Assembly: GCF_001570405.1 (NCBI RefSeq)
Contig: NZ_BBYM01000010.1
Coordinates: 1 to 50,848 of the forward strand
Direction: 5' to 3'
DNA from: Microtetraspora niveoalba
GTDB taxonomy: Bacteria > Actinomycetota > Actinomycetes > Streptosporangiales > Streptosporangiaceae
Length of the DNA stretch: 50,848 nt
The translations under genes and the position numbers were made by a program. This document shows, piece by piece, positions 33,043-42,605 of the stretch; the first letter of the stretch is position 1; each line of letters begins with the position of its first letter. Below the pieces are notes generated by a model. That model searched no databases. It worked only from the letters and a program-made list of their open reading frames with translations, and had not been told where the DNA came from.

Positions 33043-33375
33043 TCAGGCCACGAACGGCGTTCCTCCGCCCTCGCTCACCATGGGCAGCCCGGCGGCGGCC
33101 CACGACTGCATGCCGCCGCCCACGTTGATCGCCTCGCGTCCGACGTGGTTGAGCCAGGCGGCGGCGTGGGCCGAACGGCCGCCCACCCGGCAGATCACAT
33201 AGATAGGGCGGTCCGGCGGCAGCTCGCCGACCCGCCCCTGCAACTCGCCAAGGGGGATGTGGCACGCGTCCGGCGCGTGCCCGGCGCGCCATTCGTCCGG
33301 CTCGCGAACGTCGAGCAGGTACGCCTCGTCGGGCAGGGACTTCACGTCGATCTCAGGGAATGTCATACCGTCCAT
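33043..33375 (-). CDS. single-domain rhodanese-like protein
   Basis: 110 residues from ATG 33373-33375 (a second ATG 9 bases downstream is possible). The rhodanese fold motifs are PDEAYLLDVREPDEWRAGHA, then CHIPLGEL, active-site Cys62 in YVICRVGGRS, and GREAINVGGGMQSWAAAGLP. The loop CRVGGRS is a standard six-residue rhodanese loop, so sulfur transfer (thiosulfate or persulfide) is plausible. The physiological partner is unknown. Soluble. It lies between the repeat mosaic and cydB on the same strand as cydB, after an 87-base gap. Confidence 0.9.
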   Translation of the reverse strand: MDGMTFPEIDVKSLPDEAYLLDVREPDEWRAGHAPDACHIPLGELQGRVGELPPDRPIYVICRVGGRSAHAAAWLNHVGREAINVGGGMQSWAAAGLPMVSEGGGTPFVA

Positions 33376-33462
33376 TTTCCCAGCGCCGGCTCATGAGAGG
33401 GCACGCTGGGGCGATCGGGAGCTCCCAGCGAAATCCGGGACGCCGCCCACGGCCGTACGGAG

Positions 33463-34221
33463 TCAGAAGAACGACGGGATCCCGGCGCCGACGCCGGCCC
33501 GGGCACGGCGGCCGAAGGTGCGCCACACCCACACCTGTGCGGCGACCATGATGGGCACGCAGGGCAGGATCACCAGCGTGAGCACGCCCAGCGTGCCGGC
33601 GGGCGCCGCGTGGTCGAGCAGCCACGGGGCCGCGACGGCCAGCGGCACCGCCACCGGGACGGCCGCCAGCGCGGCCGAGCCGAGCAGCGCCCGGCCGGTA
33701 CGGCCCGGCCCTCCAAGCCGCCACGCCGCGAACCGCCGGCCGTGGAGGGCGAAAACGCCGACGACCACCGCCGCGTAGCCGACTCCGAGCGGCGTGAGCA
33801 CCGGGCCGCCCTGGGCGAGGGCGGCCAGGGCGAGCCCCCAGGTAAGGGCGAGGCCGTACGAGCCGAGGCAGAGCGCGGCGTCCCAGAACGCGCGCCAGGC
33901 TCCGCCGTCGAGCCTGCGCCGGAACCACAGCCCGGCGTCGCGGAGCACCCACGACACCAGCAGCCCCACGACCAGGGGATAGAGGGAGAACAACACCTCG
34001 CCCTCCAGGTGGGGGAACGCGCCGAACAGCACGCCCGCCACCGCGACCAGCCACACCTCCCCGGCCAGGACGAACGGCGCCATGCCCGCCACGAGACGGT
34101 CCCGTTCCTCCCTGGTACGGCCGAGCATGGGAAGCAGCATCCCGATCCCGATGTCGAAGCCTTCCAGGGCGAAATAGCCGATCAGCAGCAGGGCGAACAC
34201 GCCGAGCCAGAGGATGTCCAT
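33463..34221 (-). CDS. cydB: cytochrome bd-type oxidase subunit II, short form
   Basis: 252 residues against about 330-380 usually. The N-terminus MDILWLGVFALLLIGYFALEGFDIGIGMLLP and the following GEVWLVAVAGVLFGAFP are canonical CydB (helices 1-2). About seven or eight helices can be counted in place of the usual eight or nine, with short loops. It pairs with CydA in a membrane quinol oxidase. The ATG at 34219-34221 follows GGAGAC. It is 91 bases downstream of cydA in one operon. The shortness matches the reduced CydA, so the complex is probably a compact variant, not a broken gene. Confidence 0.85.
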   Translation of the reverse strand: MDILWLGVFALLLIGYFALEGFDIGIGMLLPMLGRTREERDRLVAGMAPFVLAGEVWLVAVAGVLFGAFPHLEGEVLFSLYPLVVGLLVSWVLRDAGLWFRRRLDGGAWRAFWDAALCLGSYGLALTWGLALAALAQGGPVLTPLGVGYAAVVVGVFALHGRRFAAWRLGGPGRTGRALLGSAALAAVPVAVPLAVAAPWLLDHAAPAGTLGVLTLVILPCVPIMVAAQVWVWRTFGRRARAGVGAGIPSFF

Positions 34222-34312
34222 CGTCGTCTCCTAAAGAGGCGGCACCGTGTGGGAGGGGCTGGGGTCGGCGGGCCCTTCGCGGTCAGGGCCTCCGAGCTGT
34301 GGGGCCGGGTTG

Positions 34313-35503
34313 TCAGAGGGTCAGCGCGGGAGCGGGCGCGGCCGGGTCGGGACGCCCGGGGACGCCGAGGGTCACCGCGGCCGGGCCGCGCCGTACCGTG
34401 CGGGCGATGAGCAGATAGTCCACGACGGCGAGCAGGCCGAGCACCCCGGTGAAGGCGACGAAGGAGCCGGTGACCATCCCCGGAGTGAGCCCCGGCGACA
34501 TGGCGTCCTCCACGGTCAACTTGCCGTACACGAGCCAGGGCTGGCGGCCGATCTCGCGGACCAGCCAGCCGAGGATCGCCGCGACGAACGGAAGCGGGGT
34601 CATGAGCATCAGCAGCGGGTGGGTCCAGCTCCAGCGGACCAGCAGGTCGCGGAAGAGCAGCGGCGTCAGGACGAACATCACGCCGAACAGGGCGAGCTCG
34701 CCGATGAGGATCATGAAGCCCAGCGACGCGCCGACGGCCGGGCCGCCGTTGAACTTGCCCGGCTGGACCAGCCCGACCGTGCCGAACTGGGCGAAACCGA
34801 AGGCGACCGTGACCAGGGTGCCGATCAGCGCCGTGACGACCCCCATCCGCAGCGAGCGGACGAAGAACTCCCGCTCGGAAGTGCCGCGGAACAGGTGGTA
34901 GGCGCTGGCGCCGATGATGACGGAGCTGCCGGTGAACAGCCCCGCGCCGAGCACGTGGGGCAGCGCGAACACCAGCGACGGGTTGGTGAGCAGGGCGCCG
35001 AAATCGGTCAGGACGAGGTGGTCACCGCGCAGCTCGGCCGCCGCCGGGTTCTGCAGGAACGAGTTCGCGACCATGATCCAGAAGGCGGACGCGTAGGCCG
35101 TGAGCGCGACCAGCCAGATGCAGGCCAGATGGAGCCAGCGGGGCAGCCGGCCCCAGCCGAAGATCCACAGGCCGAGGAAGGTCGACTCCAGGAAGAAGGC
35201 CGCCATCGTCTCGATCGCCAGCGGCGCGCCGAAGACGTCACCCGCGAAGCGGGACAGCCCGCTCCAGCTCAGCCCGAACTGGAACTCCATCACCAGTCCG
35301 GTGAAGACGCCCAGCGCGTAGTTGATCACATAGATCTGTCCCCAGAAGCGGGCCATCCGCTCGAATACCGGCTTCCCGGTGATGACGTGACGCGTCTGGA
35401 TGATCGCGACAAGGGGGGCCAGGCCCAGGGTGAGCACGACGAACAGGAAGTGCAGACTTCCCGTCACCGCGAACTGCGTCCGCGCCAGATCGAGCACGTC
35501 CAT
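34313..35503 (-). CDS. cydA: cytochrome bd-type oxidase subunit I, reduced Q-loop form
   Basis: 396 residues against about 450-520. His18 (heme ligand), Glu98 and Glu105 (IETMAAFFLESTF), His183 (LPHVLGAG), Glu317 and the GRQPW motif (319-323) are present. The segment between helices that should hold the quinol-binding Q-loop and the Arg/Met near heme b558 is reduced to VQPGKFNGGPAVGASLGFM, so quinol handling may differ. It reduces O2 with electrons from quinol in the membrane. The divergent PadR gene and twin palindromes upstream suggest direct control of this operon. Confidence 0.88.
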   Translation of the reverse strand: MDVLDLARTQFAVTGSLHFLFVVLTLGLAPLVAIIQTRHVITGKPVFERMARFWGQIYVINYALGVFTGLVMEFQFGLSWSGLSRFAGDVFGAPLAIETMAAFFLESTFLGLWIFGWGRLPRWLHLACIWLVALTAYASAFWIMVANSFLQNPAAAELRGDHLVLTDFGALLTNPSLVFALPHVLGAGLFTGSSVIIGASAYHLFRGTSEREFFVRSLRMGVVTALIGTLVTVAFGFAQFGTVGLVQPGKFNGGPAVGASLGFMILIGELALFGVMFVLTPLLFRDLLVRWSWTHPLLMLMTPLPFVAAILGWLVREIGRQPWLVYGKLTVEDAMSPGLTPGMVTGSFVAFTGVLGLLAVVDYLLIARTVRRGPAAVTLGVPGRPDPAAPAPALTL

Positions 35504-35526
35504 GTCCCCAACCTTCCTTGTTGTGT

Positions 35527-35556
35527 CTCTCTACATATAGAGAGCCTACATGTAGG
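35527..35556. promoter_or_regulatory. twin abutting palindromes between cydA and padR
   Basis: CTCTCTA-CATA-TAGAGAG (35527-35544) is a perfect 18-base palindrome, immediately followed by CCTACATGTAGG (35545-35556), a perfect 12-base palindrome. They include TACAT/ATGTA half sites as in known PadR boxes. They lie 24 bases before cydA and 35 before padR, ideal for repressing both. Confidence 0.8.
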
Positions 35557-35590
35557 ATGGCAAGAAAGAGACAGGGATTAGGGTGAGGCC

Positions 35591-35917
35591 GTGAACACCA
35601 ACGCGCTCCATGGGCACATGGACGCCCTGTTGCTCTCCGTGCTGGAGCACGAGCCCCTGCACGGCTACGCGATCATCGAAGCGCTCCAGGAACGCAGCGG
35701 CGGAGCGCTCGCCGTCCCGACCGGCACCGTCTATCCCGCGCTCCGGCGGCTGGAGCGGGCCGGATACCTCGCCGGCGAGTGGGCGACCGTCGGCGGGCGC
35801 AAGCGCCGCACGTACCGGCTCACCGACACGGGCCGTACGGCTCTCGCCGGCGAGCGCTCCGCCTGGCGCGAGTTCACCGCCGCGATCGGCAGCGTGCTGG
35901 AGCCACGCGCCCGGTGA
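35591..35917 (+). CDS. PadR-family transcriptional regulator
   Basis: 108 residues from GTG 35591, after GGGTGAGG. A PadR winged helix is evident: MDALLLSVLEHEPLHGYAIIEAL, then TGTVYPALRRLERAGYLAGEW and RKRRTYRLTDTGR. It is the short form with only the first part of a C-terminal dimer helix. Likely target: the divergent cydAB operon and itself through the palindromes at 35527-35556. The convergent gene encodes a HAAS-domain membrane protein, a frequent partner of PadR genes, so it could be a second target. Confidence 0.92.
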   Translation: MNTNALHGHMDALLLSVLEHEPLHGYAIIEALQERSGGALAVPTGTVYPALRRLERAGYLAGEWATVGGRKRRTYRLTDTGRTALAGERSAWREFTAAIGSVLEPRAR

Positions 35918-36004
35918 ACGGCCGTGCCCCGTGCTCGCGCGCTGATGCCACTGGTGACCCCCGACCAGGCAGCCGTACGCCTCTCACCCGCGCAGACCAC
36001 GACA

Positions 36005-36029
36005 CCGGGTCCCCCGCCGGAGGGACCGG
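36005..36029. terminator. hairpin between padR and the HAAS gene
   Basis: CCGGGTCCC and GGGACCGG pair over 8 bp with one bulge in the gap between convergent genes. No T-run is present. Confidence 0.5.
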
Positions 36030-36041
36030 CGCTCACACCGA

Positions 36042-36719
36042 TCAGGCGGCCGAGCGCGGGGTGAAGATCAGGCAGCGCGTCGCGCTGTACAGCTGCCACA
36101 ACATGAACACGCCGGTGACCAGCGTCGCCGCGGCACCGGGCGGATACGACGAGAAGCCGTCGAGTGCGGCGGCAGTGGTCAGCATCGACGACAAGACGCC
36201 GATCAGCGGCAACTCCACCCAGACGAGCACACCGAGTGCCCGGGTGACCAGCCACGGCCGGGCGAGCCTGCGTCGTCCCGGTCCGAAGGCGATCAGCGCC
36301 GCCGCGCCGCACAGGCCGACGGCGATCTGGGAGTAGTCGACCACCCGGGAGACCGGATGGAACCAGCCCGGCCAGTGCGCCATCATCCGCGCGGGATCCT
36401 GCGGGAAGATCCGCCAGATCATGCTCCACACCAGCGCGATGAAGGGGACGCCGATGAACAGCAGCAGCGCCGTCCTGCGCCCCTGCCCGACCGCGAGCTC
36501 CTCCTGGTAGGCGGGGGCGATCGCGGCGATCGGACCGAACTCCTCGACCGCCAGCCGCTCGGCGTCCTGCCGGGGCAGGCCGTCCGCCTCCAGCGCCTCG
36601 GTGGCGTCCACGAGGCCGTCGCGCGCCTCGGCGATCAGGTCGCGCTTGGCACGTAACGGGCCGCGCAGGGTGCGGCCGAGCCCGGTCACGTAGTCGTCGA
36701 TGACACTCGTGCTCGCCAT
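36042..36719 (-). CDS. HAAS-domain (permease-prefix type) membrane protein
   Basis: 225 residues from ATG 36717-36719; the open frame extends upstream, but only this Met starts the conserved helix VIDDYVTGLGRTLRGPLRAK. The N-terminal 75 residues match the HAAS/permease-prefix signalling domain (RDLIAEARDGLVDATEAL, RLAVEEFGPIAAIAPAYQEEL), followed by four helices. Such proteins are commonly encoded with PadR regulators and are thought to control transporters or sigma pathways. Here the PadR gene is convergent, 125 bases away. The 222 bases upstream (36720-36941) show no gene. Confidence 0.8.
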   Translation of the reverse strand: MASTSVIDDYVTGLGRTLRGPLRAKRDLIAEARDGLVDATEALEADGLPRQDAERLAVEEFGPIAAIAPAYQEELAVGQGRRTALLLFIGVPFIALVWSMIWRIFPQDPARMMAHWPGWFHPVSRVVDYSQIAVGLCGAAALIAFGPGRRRLARPWLVTRALGVLVWVELPLIGVLSSMLTTAAALDGFSSYPPGAAATLVTGVFMLWQLYSATRCLIFTPRSAA

Positions 36720-36941
36720 ACCGTCCCCAGTCGGTGCTTCCCACGCCCGCCATGACCGGTGCGGGACTCCTCCATCCTGACGCAGAACGGCACCCCCAGG
36801 AATCAGGGAGAACCCTGACCCGTCCCTCGGCTTCCCCACGCCGCGGCGGCATCCGCCCACGTCCCGGCCCGTACGCCGGGCGGAGACGGACATCGTCGGG
36901 CGCCTCGCCTCACGGCCACATTGCCGGGCTCCCCGGGGGTG

Positions 36942-37820
36942 CTATTTCAGCAGTTTGGACAGGCGGCGGTCGGCGAGCGGCTTGCCACCGGTCTGGCAGG
37001 TCGGGCAGTACTGCAGGGAGGAGTCGGCGAACGACACCTCCCTGATCGTGTCGCCGCAGACCTCGCACTTCTCACCGGTGCGGCCGTGGACACGCAGGCC
37101 CGACTTCTTCTCCGCCTTCAGATCCTTGGCGGCCAGCCCCCTGGCCCTGCCGACGGCGTCGCGCAGCGTGGTGACGATCGCGTCGTGCAGCTCGGCGACC
37201 TGCTCCTCCGTCAACGTTCCCGCGATCTTGAACGGGGACATGCGGGCCGCGTGCAGCACCTCGTCGGAGTACGCGTTGCCGATGCCGGCGATCACCTTCT
37301 GGTCGCGGAGCAGCCCCTTGATCTGGCTGCGGCTGCCTTCCACGATCCCCCGGAGCACGTCGGGCGTGAAGTCGGCGGCCAGCGGATCGGGCCCCAGGCT
37401 CGCGATCCCGGGCACGTCTCCCGGATCGCGCACGACGTAGACCGCGAGCCGCTTCTGCGTGCCCGCCTCGGTGAGCTCGAAGCCGGGGGCGAGGCCGTCG
37501 CCGTCGGGCGCGAGCCGTACCCGGACGGCGAGAGGGCCCTTGCCCGGGCGGACCGGCTTGGCGCCGGAGAGATCGTCCCTCCAGCGCAGCCAGCCGCCGC
37601 GGGCGAGATGTGTGACGAAGTGCGAGCCGTCGCAGTCGAGGTCGAGGAACTTGCCGTGTCTGGCCACGCCCGTCACGGTCAGCCCTCCGAGCGCGGTGAC
37701 GGGCGGATCCACGGTCTTCAGCGCCTGGAAGGCGACCACATCCACTGCCGCGATCACGCGGCCGACTGCGCGCTCGCGCAAGAACTCGGCGAGCGCCTCC
37801 ACCTCGGGAAGCTCCGGCAT
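36942..37820 (-). CDS. Fpg/Nei-family DNA glycosylase
   Basis: 292 residues. Pro2 of MPELPEVEALAEFL is the catalytic nucleophile, with Glu3; a lysine lies in the ARHGKFLDL loop; the H2TH region has QKVIAGIGNAYSDEVLHAARMSP; and the zinc finger is CEVC...CPTC (about 253-275). It removes oxidised bases and nicks the strand. The sequence is closer to the Nei/Fpg2 subgroup than to canonical MutM, judging by the finger (TCQTGGKPLADRRLSKLL) and the lack of the usual Gly-rich FQQEL..YGR pattern. It is preceded by tenA on the same strand, 64 bases away. Confidence 0.92.
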   Translation of the reverse strand: MPELPEVEALAEFLRERAVGRVIAAVDVVAFQALKTVDPPVTALGGLTVTGVARHGKFLDLDCDGSHFVTHLARGGWLRWRDDLSGAKPVRPGKGPLAVRVRLAPDGDGLAPGFELTEAGTQKRLAVYVVRDPGDVPGIASLGPDPLAADFTPDVLRGIVEGSRSQIKGLLRDQKVIAGIGNAYSDEVLHAARMSPFKIAGTLTEEQVAELHDAIVTTLRDAVGRARGLAAKDLKAEKKSGLRVHGRTGEKCEVCGDTIREVSFADSSLQYCPTCQTGGKPLADRRLSKLLK

Positions 37821-37884
37821 GGCCTCACACTACCCGCGGCCCGTCGACGTCACCGGACGTCTGTCCACAGGCTGTGGACGAATG

Positions 37885-38484
37885 TCACGGCACGTCCCAG
37901 AAGGCCAGCTCGTGCCGCATCCCTTCAAGGAAGAACTCCTCGGCGCGGTCCGGCCGGACATCGTCGATCATCTGGGCGATGCGGTCGGAGAGCGCGGCGA
38001 AGGCCGGATCGGCGTACGTGTCCACCCACGCCTTGTAGCGCGGCTCGGCGGGCGGGTTCTCCGCCAGGATCCGTCCGAGCGAGGAGTACCCCCACATGCA
38101 GGGATAGAGCGCGGCGAGCCCGTTGCCGTAGTCGGCGGCCGACTCCAGCAGGAACGTCGTGTACGCGACGCAGGCCGGCCCCTTCTCCGCGCCGCCCAGG
38201 TCCGCCCCGAAATCGGCGGACAGCGACCGGTGCAGGTCCAGCTCCTCGTGCCACGTGGAGTACGCCAGATCGACCAGCGTCCCGAGGTGCGCGTCGGGGG
38301 CCTGCCACGCCAGCCGGGAGAAGACCCGGACGTAGTCGAGGAGGTACAGGTAGTCCTGCTCCAGCCACGAGCGGAAGACCTCCTCGGGGAGATCACCCCT
38401 GGCGATGCCGCGCACCGTGGGGTGCGCGAGCTGGGCCTCCAGCAGCGGCCGACCGATGACGTGCAGTTCCTGAGAAATCCCCAT
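37885..38484 (-). CDS. tenA: TenA/thiaminase II family protein
   Basis: 199 residues with the all-helical TenA fold: the pyrimidine-binding Asp44 in WLEQDYLYLLDY, the YSTWHEELDLHR helix, Cys129 in ALYPCMWGYSSLG and Glu192 near the C-terminus (RHELAFW). Presence of the Cys points to the TenA_C class, which hydrolyses aminopyrimidine thiamine breakdown products to HMP for salvage. It agrees functionally with the CytX transporter at 31044. No TPP riboswitch is visible upstream of tenA. Confidence 0.9.
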   Translation of the reverse strand: MGISQELHVIGRPLLEAQLAHPTVRGIARGDLPEEVFRSWLEQDYLYLLDYVRVFSRLAWQAPDAHLGTLVDLAYSTWHEELDLHRSLSADFGADLGGAEKGPACVAYTTFLLESAADYGNGLAALYPCMWGYSSLGRILAENPPAEPRYKAWVDTYADPAFAALSDRIAQMIDDVRPDRAEEFFLEGMRHELAFWDVP

Positions 38485-38530
38485 AAGTGGTCATTGTGGC
38501 CGACCACGGCACAGGTCCGGGATTTCGAGA

Positions 38531-38553
38531 GGCCTCCAGCGGCCCTGGAGGCC
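38531..38553 (-). terminator. candidate terminator after the LCP gene
   Basis: GGCCTCCAG (38531-38539) and CTGGAGGCC (38545-38553) form a perfect 9-bp stem with a 5-base loop in the gap between the LCP stop and the tenA start. Confidence 0.65.
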
Positions 38554-38604
38554 CCCAGTCCGTTTCGAGACGACCCCACCGGCACAGGGCCGGGGGCAGA
38601 CGCG

Positions 38605-39879
38605 CTACTTCGTGATGGTGTCCTTCGGCACGGCCTTGTCCTGGGCCAGGGCCTCGAAGAGGCGGTTGGCCTTCGCGGAGTCCCACTTCACGACCGACTG
38701 GCCGTTGATCATGGGGAACCCGCTGGTCGGAACGGTCGTGGCGATCGGGCTGTCCTTCATCGCGAGACCGACCGACAGCAGGTCGAACAGGCCGGTCCCG
38801 GGATCGACCGCCACCGACTCCGCGGCGCTCAGCCCGAGCGGGACCGACGTGAACGGGTTGAGCAGGGTGCCGGGGCTCGCGGCCTTCTGCACCACGGCCG
38901 AGAAGAACTGGCGCTGCCGCTGGGTGCGCTCGAAGTCGGGGATCGCGCCGGTCGCCCGGGTGCGGACGTAGCCCAGGGCGGTGCCGCCGTCCATGTCCTG
39001 GCAGCCCTTCTTCAGGTTGATGCCGGCCTTGTGGTCCTTGATGTTCTGCTTCACGCAGATGTTGACCCCGCCGATCGCGTCCACGATGCCGACGAAGCCG
39101 CCGAACCCGATCTCCATGTAGTGGTCGATCCTGATACCGGTGACCCGCTCGACCGTCTTGGCCAGCAGCTCCGGGCCTCCGAAGGCGTACGCGGCGTTCA
39201 GCTTGTCGCTGCCGTGCCCCTCGATGGGGACGTAGGAGTCGCGGGGGAGGCTGACCAGGGTGGGGCGCCCGTCTCCGTCGGGGATGTGCAGCAGCATCAT
39301 GGTGTCGGTGCGCTTGCCGACCGCCTTGCCGGTCGCCAGCTTCTTGCGCTGGGCCGCCGTCAGGCCCTCGCGGCTGTCGGAGCCGACCAGCAGCCAGTCC
39401 TGGCCGGGGGTGGCCTCGGGCCGTCCGGAGTAGTCGGACAGCGACTCCACCGGCTGCAGCTTAGAACCGATCCAGAAATATCCGGCTATGGCGGCGACGA
39501 TGAGGACCACGAGCAGGCCCGCGACGACCTTGACGATCGTCCGGCCGATCCGCCTCGGCTTCCGCGGGGGCAGGCGGTCCTCGACGGTGCCGTCGGCCCG
39601 CATGGGGCGGACGGGGCTCGTGCCCGAGCGCGGCTTGCCGTACACCCGGCCGCGCGATCCCGAAGAAGATCCCGAAGAGGACCCCGAAGGCGAGGCCGAA
39701 GAAGGCGCCGACGAAGACGCCTGGCGCGACTCCTGGGCCCCGGACCATCCCCGGCCGGGCGCGGCCCCCGAGCCCGCGAGCGGGGGCACCGGATGGTGGC
39801 CGGGCGGTACGCCGGGAGCGGGAGGCCGGGCGGATCCTGGCTTGCGGATGGCTCTGGTCGGGTCGTCGTCCTCGGCCAC
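38605..39879 (-). CDS. LytR-CpsA-Psr (LCP) family cell-wall glycopolymer transferase
   Basis: 424 residues from GTG, after GGGGGAGAAGAC. A cytoplasmic disordered N-terminus of about 105 residues (rich in Pro, Ser and Gly) precedes one membrane helix (about 113-135). The extracellular LCP domain follows: DWLLVGSDSREGL, KRTDTMMLLHIP, TLVSLPRDSYVPI, KLNAAYAFGGPELLAKTVE, GYVRTRATGAIPDFERTQRQRQF. The Arg and Asp residues of these motifs bind the polyprenyl pyrophosphate. It attaches teichoic acid-like or other glycopolymers to peptidoglycan. Divergent from the CNNM gene pair. Confidence 0.93.
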   Translation of the reverse strand: MAEDDDPTRAIRKPGSARPPAPGVPPGHHPVPPLAGSGAAPGRGWSGAQESRQASSSAPSSASPSGSSSGSSSGSRGRVYGKPRSGTSPVRPMRADGTVEDRLPPRKPRRIGRTIVKVVAGLLVVLIVAAIAGYFWIGSKLQPVESLSDYSGRPEATPGQDWLLVGSDSREGLTAAQRKKLATGKAVGKRTDTMMLLHIPDGDGRPTLVSLPRDSYVPIEGHGSDKLNAAYAFGGPELLAKTVERVTGIRIDHYMEIGFGGFVGIVDAIGGVNICVKQNIKDHKAGINLKKGCQDMDGGTALGYVRTRATGAIPDFERTQRQRQFFSAVVQKAASPGTLLNPFTSVPLGLSAAESVAVDPGTGLFDLLSVGLAMKDSPIATTVPTSGFPMINGQSVVKWDSAKANRLFEALAQDKAVPKDTITK

Positions 39880-40039
39880 GTCTTCTCCCCCTGCCGCTCA
39901 GCGTTTCTGCCGGAATCCACGCCGTAAACCCATGAGAGCGCGGGCGCGACACCAAGGTTTCCCCTGGAACGTACCCAGAAGCGCCCTAAGACCTCAATAA
40001 AGGCATTGCTGGAAACACTTCGGCACATTCAGCCGTTAC

Positions 40040-40143
40040 GGTGGTAGACCCCTACGTGAAAGGACGGTCGTGTCCGCTTCGGACTCGTGGAGTACCTGCC
40101 CGTGCTCAGGCACGGGATCTTACCGCCCCCGGGCAGGCGCCCG
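40040..40143 (+). promoter_or_regulatory. structured leader of the CNNM operon
   Basis: The leader holds GTCCG-CTT-CGGAC (40072-40084) and CCCGTGC-TCAG-GCACGGG (40099-40116). GGAC at 40062-40065 can compete for GTCC of the first hairpin, and CTGCCC (40097-40102) can pair with GGGCAG further down (about 40131-40136) in place of the second. No known riboswitch signature was recognised. It ends at the ATG with no clear ribosome site. Confidence 0.4.
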
Positions 40144-41600
<1,457 letters not shown>

Positions 41601-41604
<4 letters not shown>

Positions 41605-42605
41605 ACGAGATAGCCGCCATCCTTCTCGGCGTCGTGCTGCTCGCGGCCAACGGCTTCTTCGTCGCCGCCGAGTTCGCGGTGGTGTCGGCCAAGCGGCACC
41701 GTCTGGAGGAGGCCGCCGCGTCCGGCGGCCGCTTCACCAAGATCACCGCGCGTGCGGCCGTCCGTGGCGCGCGCGAGCTCTCGATCATGCTGGCGGGCGC
41801 GCAGCTCGGCATCACCCTGTGCTCGCTCGGGCTCGGCATGGTGGCCGAGCCCGCCATCGAGCACCTGCTGGAACCGATCCTCGTGCTGCTGCCCGAGTCC
41901 GCCAGGACGCCCGTCGCGTACGTGATCGCCCTCGCGCTGGTGACCTTCCTGCACATGGTCGTGGGGGAGATGGCGCCCAAGTCCTGGGCCCTCACCCACC
42001 CGGAGAAGGCGGCCATGGGCCTGGCGCTGCCGTTCCGCAGCTTCGCGTGGCTCGTCCGGCCCGTCCTCGCGGCGTTGAACGGCATGACCAACGGGCTGCT
42101 CCGGCTGTTCAAGGTCCACCCCAAGGACGAGCTGGCCACCACCCGCACACCGCACCAGCTCGCCCTGCTCGTCGCCGAGTCCGGCCGGATGGGCATGCTC
42201 GACCGGGACGAGCACAACCTGCTCACCCGCGCGCTGCGCGTCCACCTGCAGCCGGTCGAGCGGCTCATGGTGCCGATCGAGCACGCCGCCACCGTCCCCG
42301 CGGGCGCGGACGACCAGGTCGTACGGGACACCGCGGCGGCGACCGGCGACCTGCGGATGCTCGTCGTCTCGCCGGAGTCCGTCGTGGGCGTGCTGCACGT
42401 GCGCGACACGCTCATGCAGCCGGGACGGCGTCCCGAGGAGCTGGCGACGCCCGTTCCCCGGCTCGCCGCCGGCACGAGCATCTCGGACGCGGTGGCCGTG
42501 CTGCAGGAGGCCCACGCGCAGCTCGGCCTGGTCACCGACGAGAGCGGCATCATCGTCGGGATGGTGAGCCTGCCGGCCCTCATCGGCCAGCTACTGGCCT
42601 CCTGA
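41601..42605 (+). CDS. CNNM-type membrane protein with CBS domains (smaller of a pair)
   Basis: 334 residues from GTG 41601, overlapping the previous stop (GTGA). The DUF21 domain repeats the pattern of its neighbour (NGFFVAAEFAVVSAKRHRLE, GAQLGITLCSLGLGMVAEPA, VVGEMAPKSWALTHPEKAAM). Two CBS-like segments follow (QPVERLMVPIEHAATVPAGA, AQLGLVTDESGIIVGMVSLP), without the CorC_HlyC domain. Duplicate pairs of this kind are common in actinomycetes, and a heteromeric complex is likely. Its last 15 bases overlap the convergent MFS gene. Confidence 0.9.

Noticed and set aside
36720-36893. Earlier start for the HAAS-domain protein
   Set aside because: The extra 58 residues are Arg/Gly-rich without family pattern and precede the conserved first helix.
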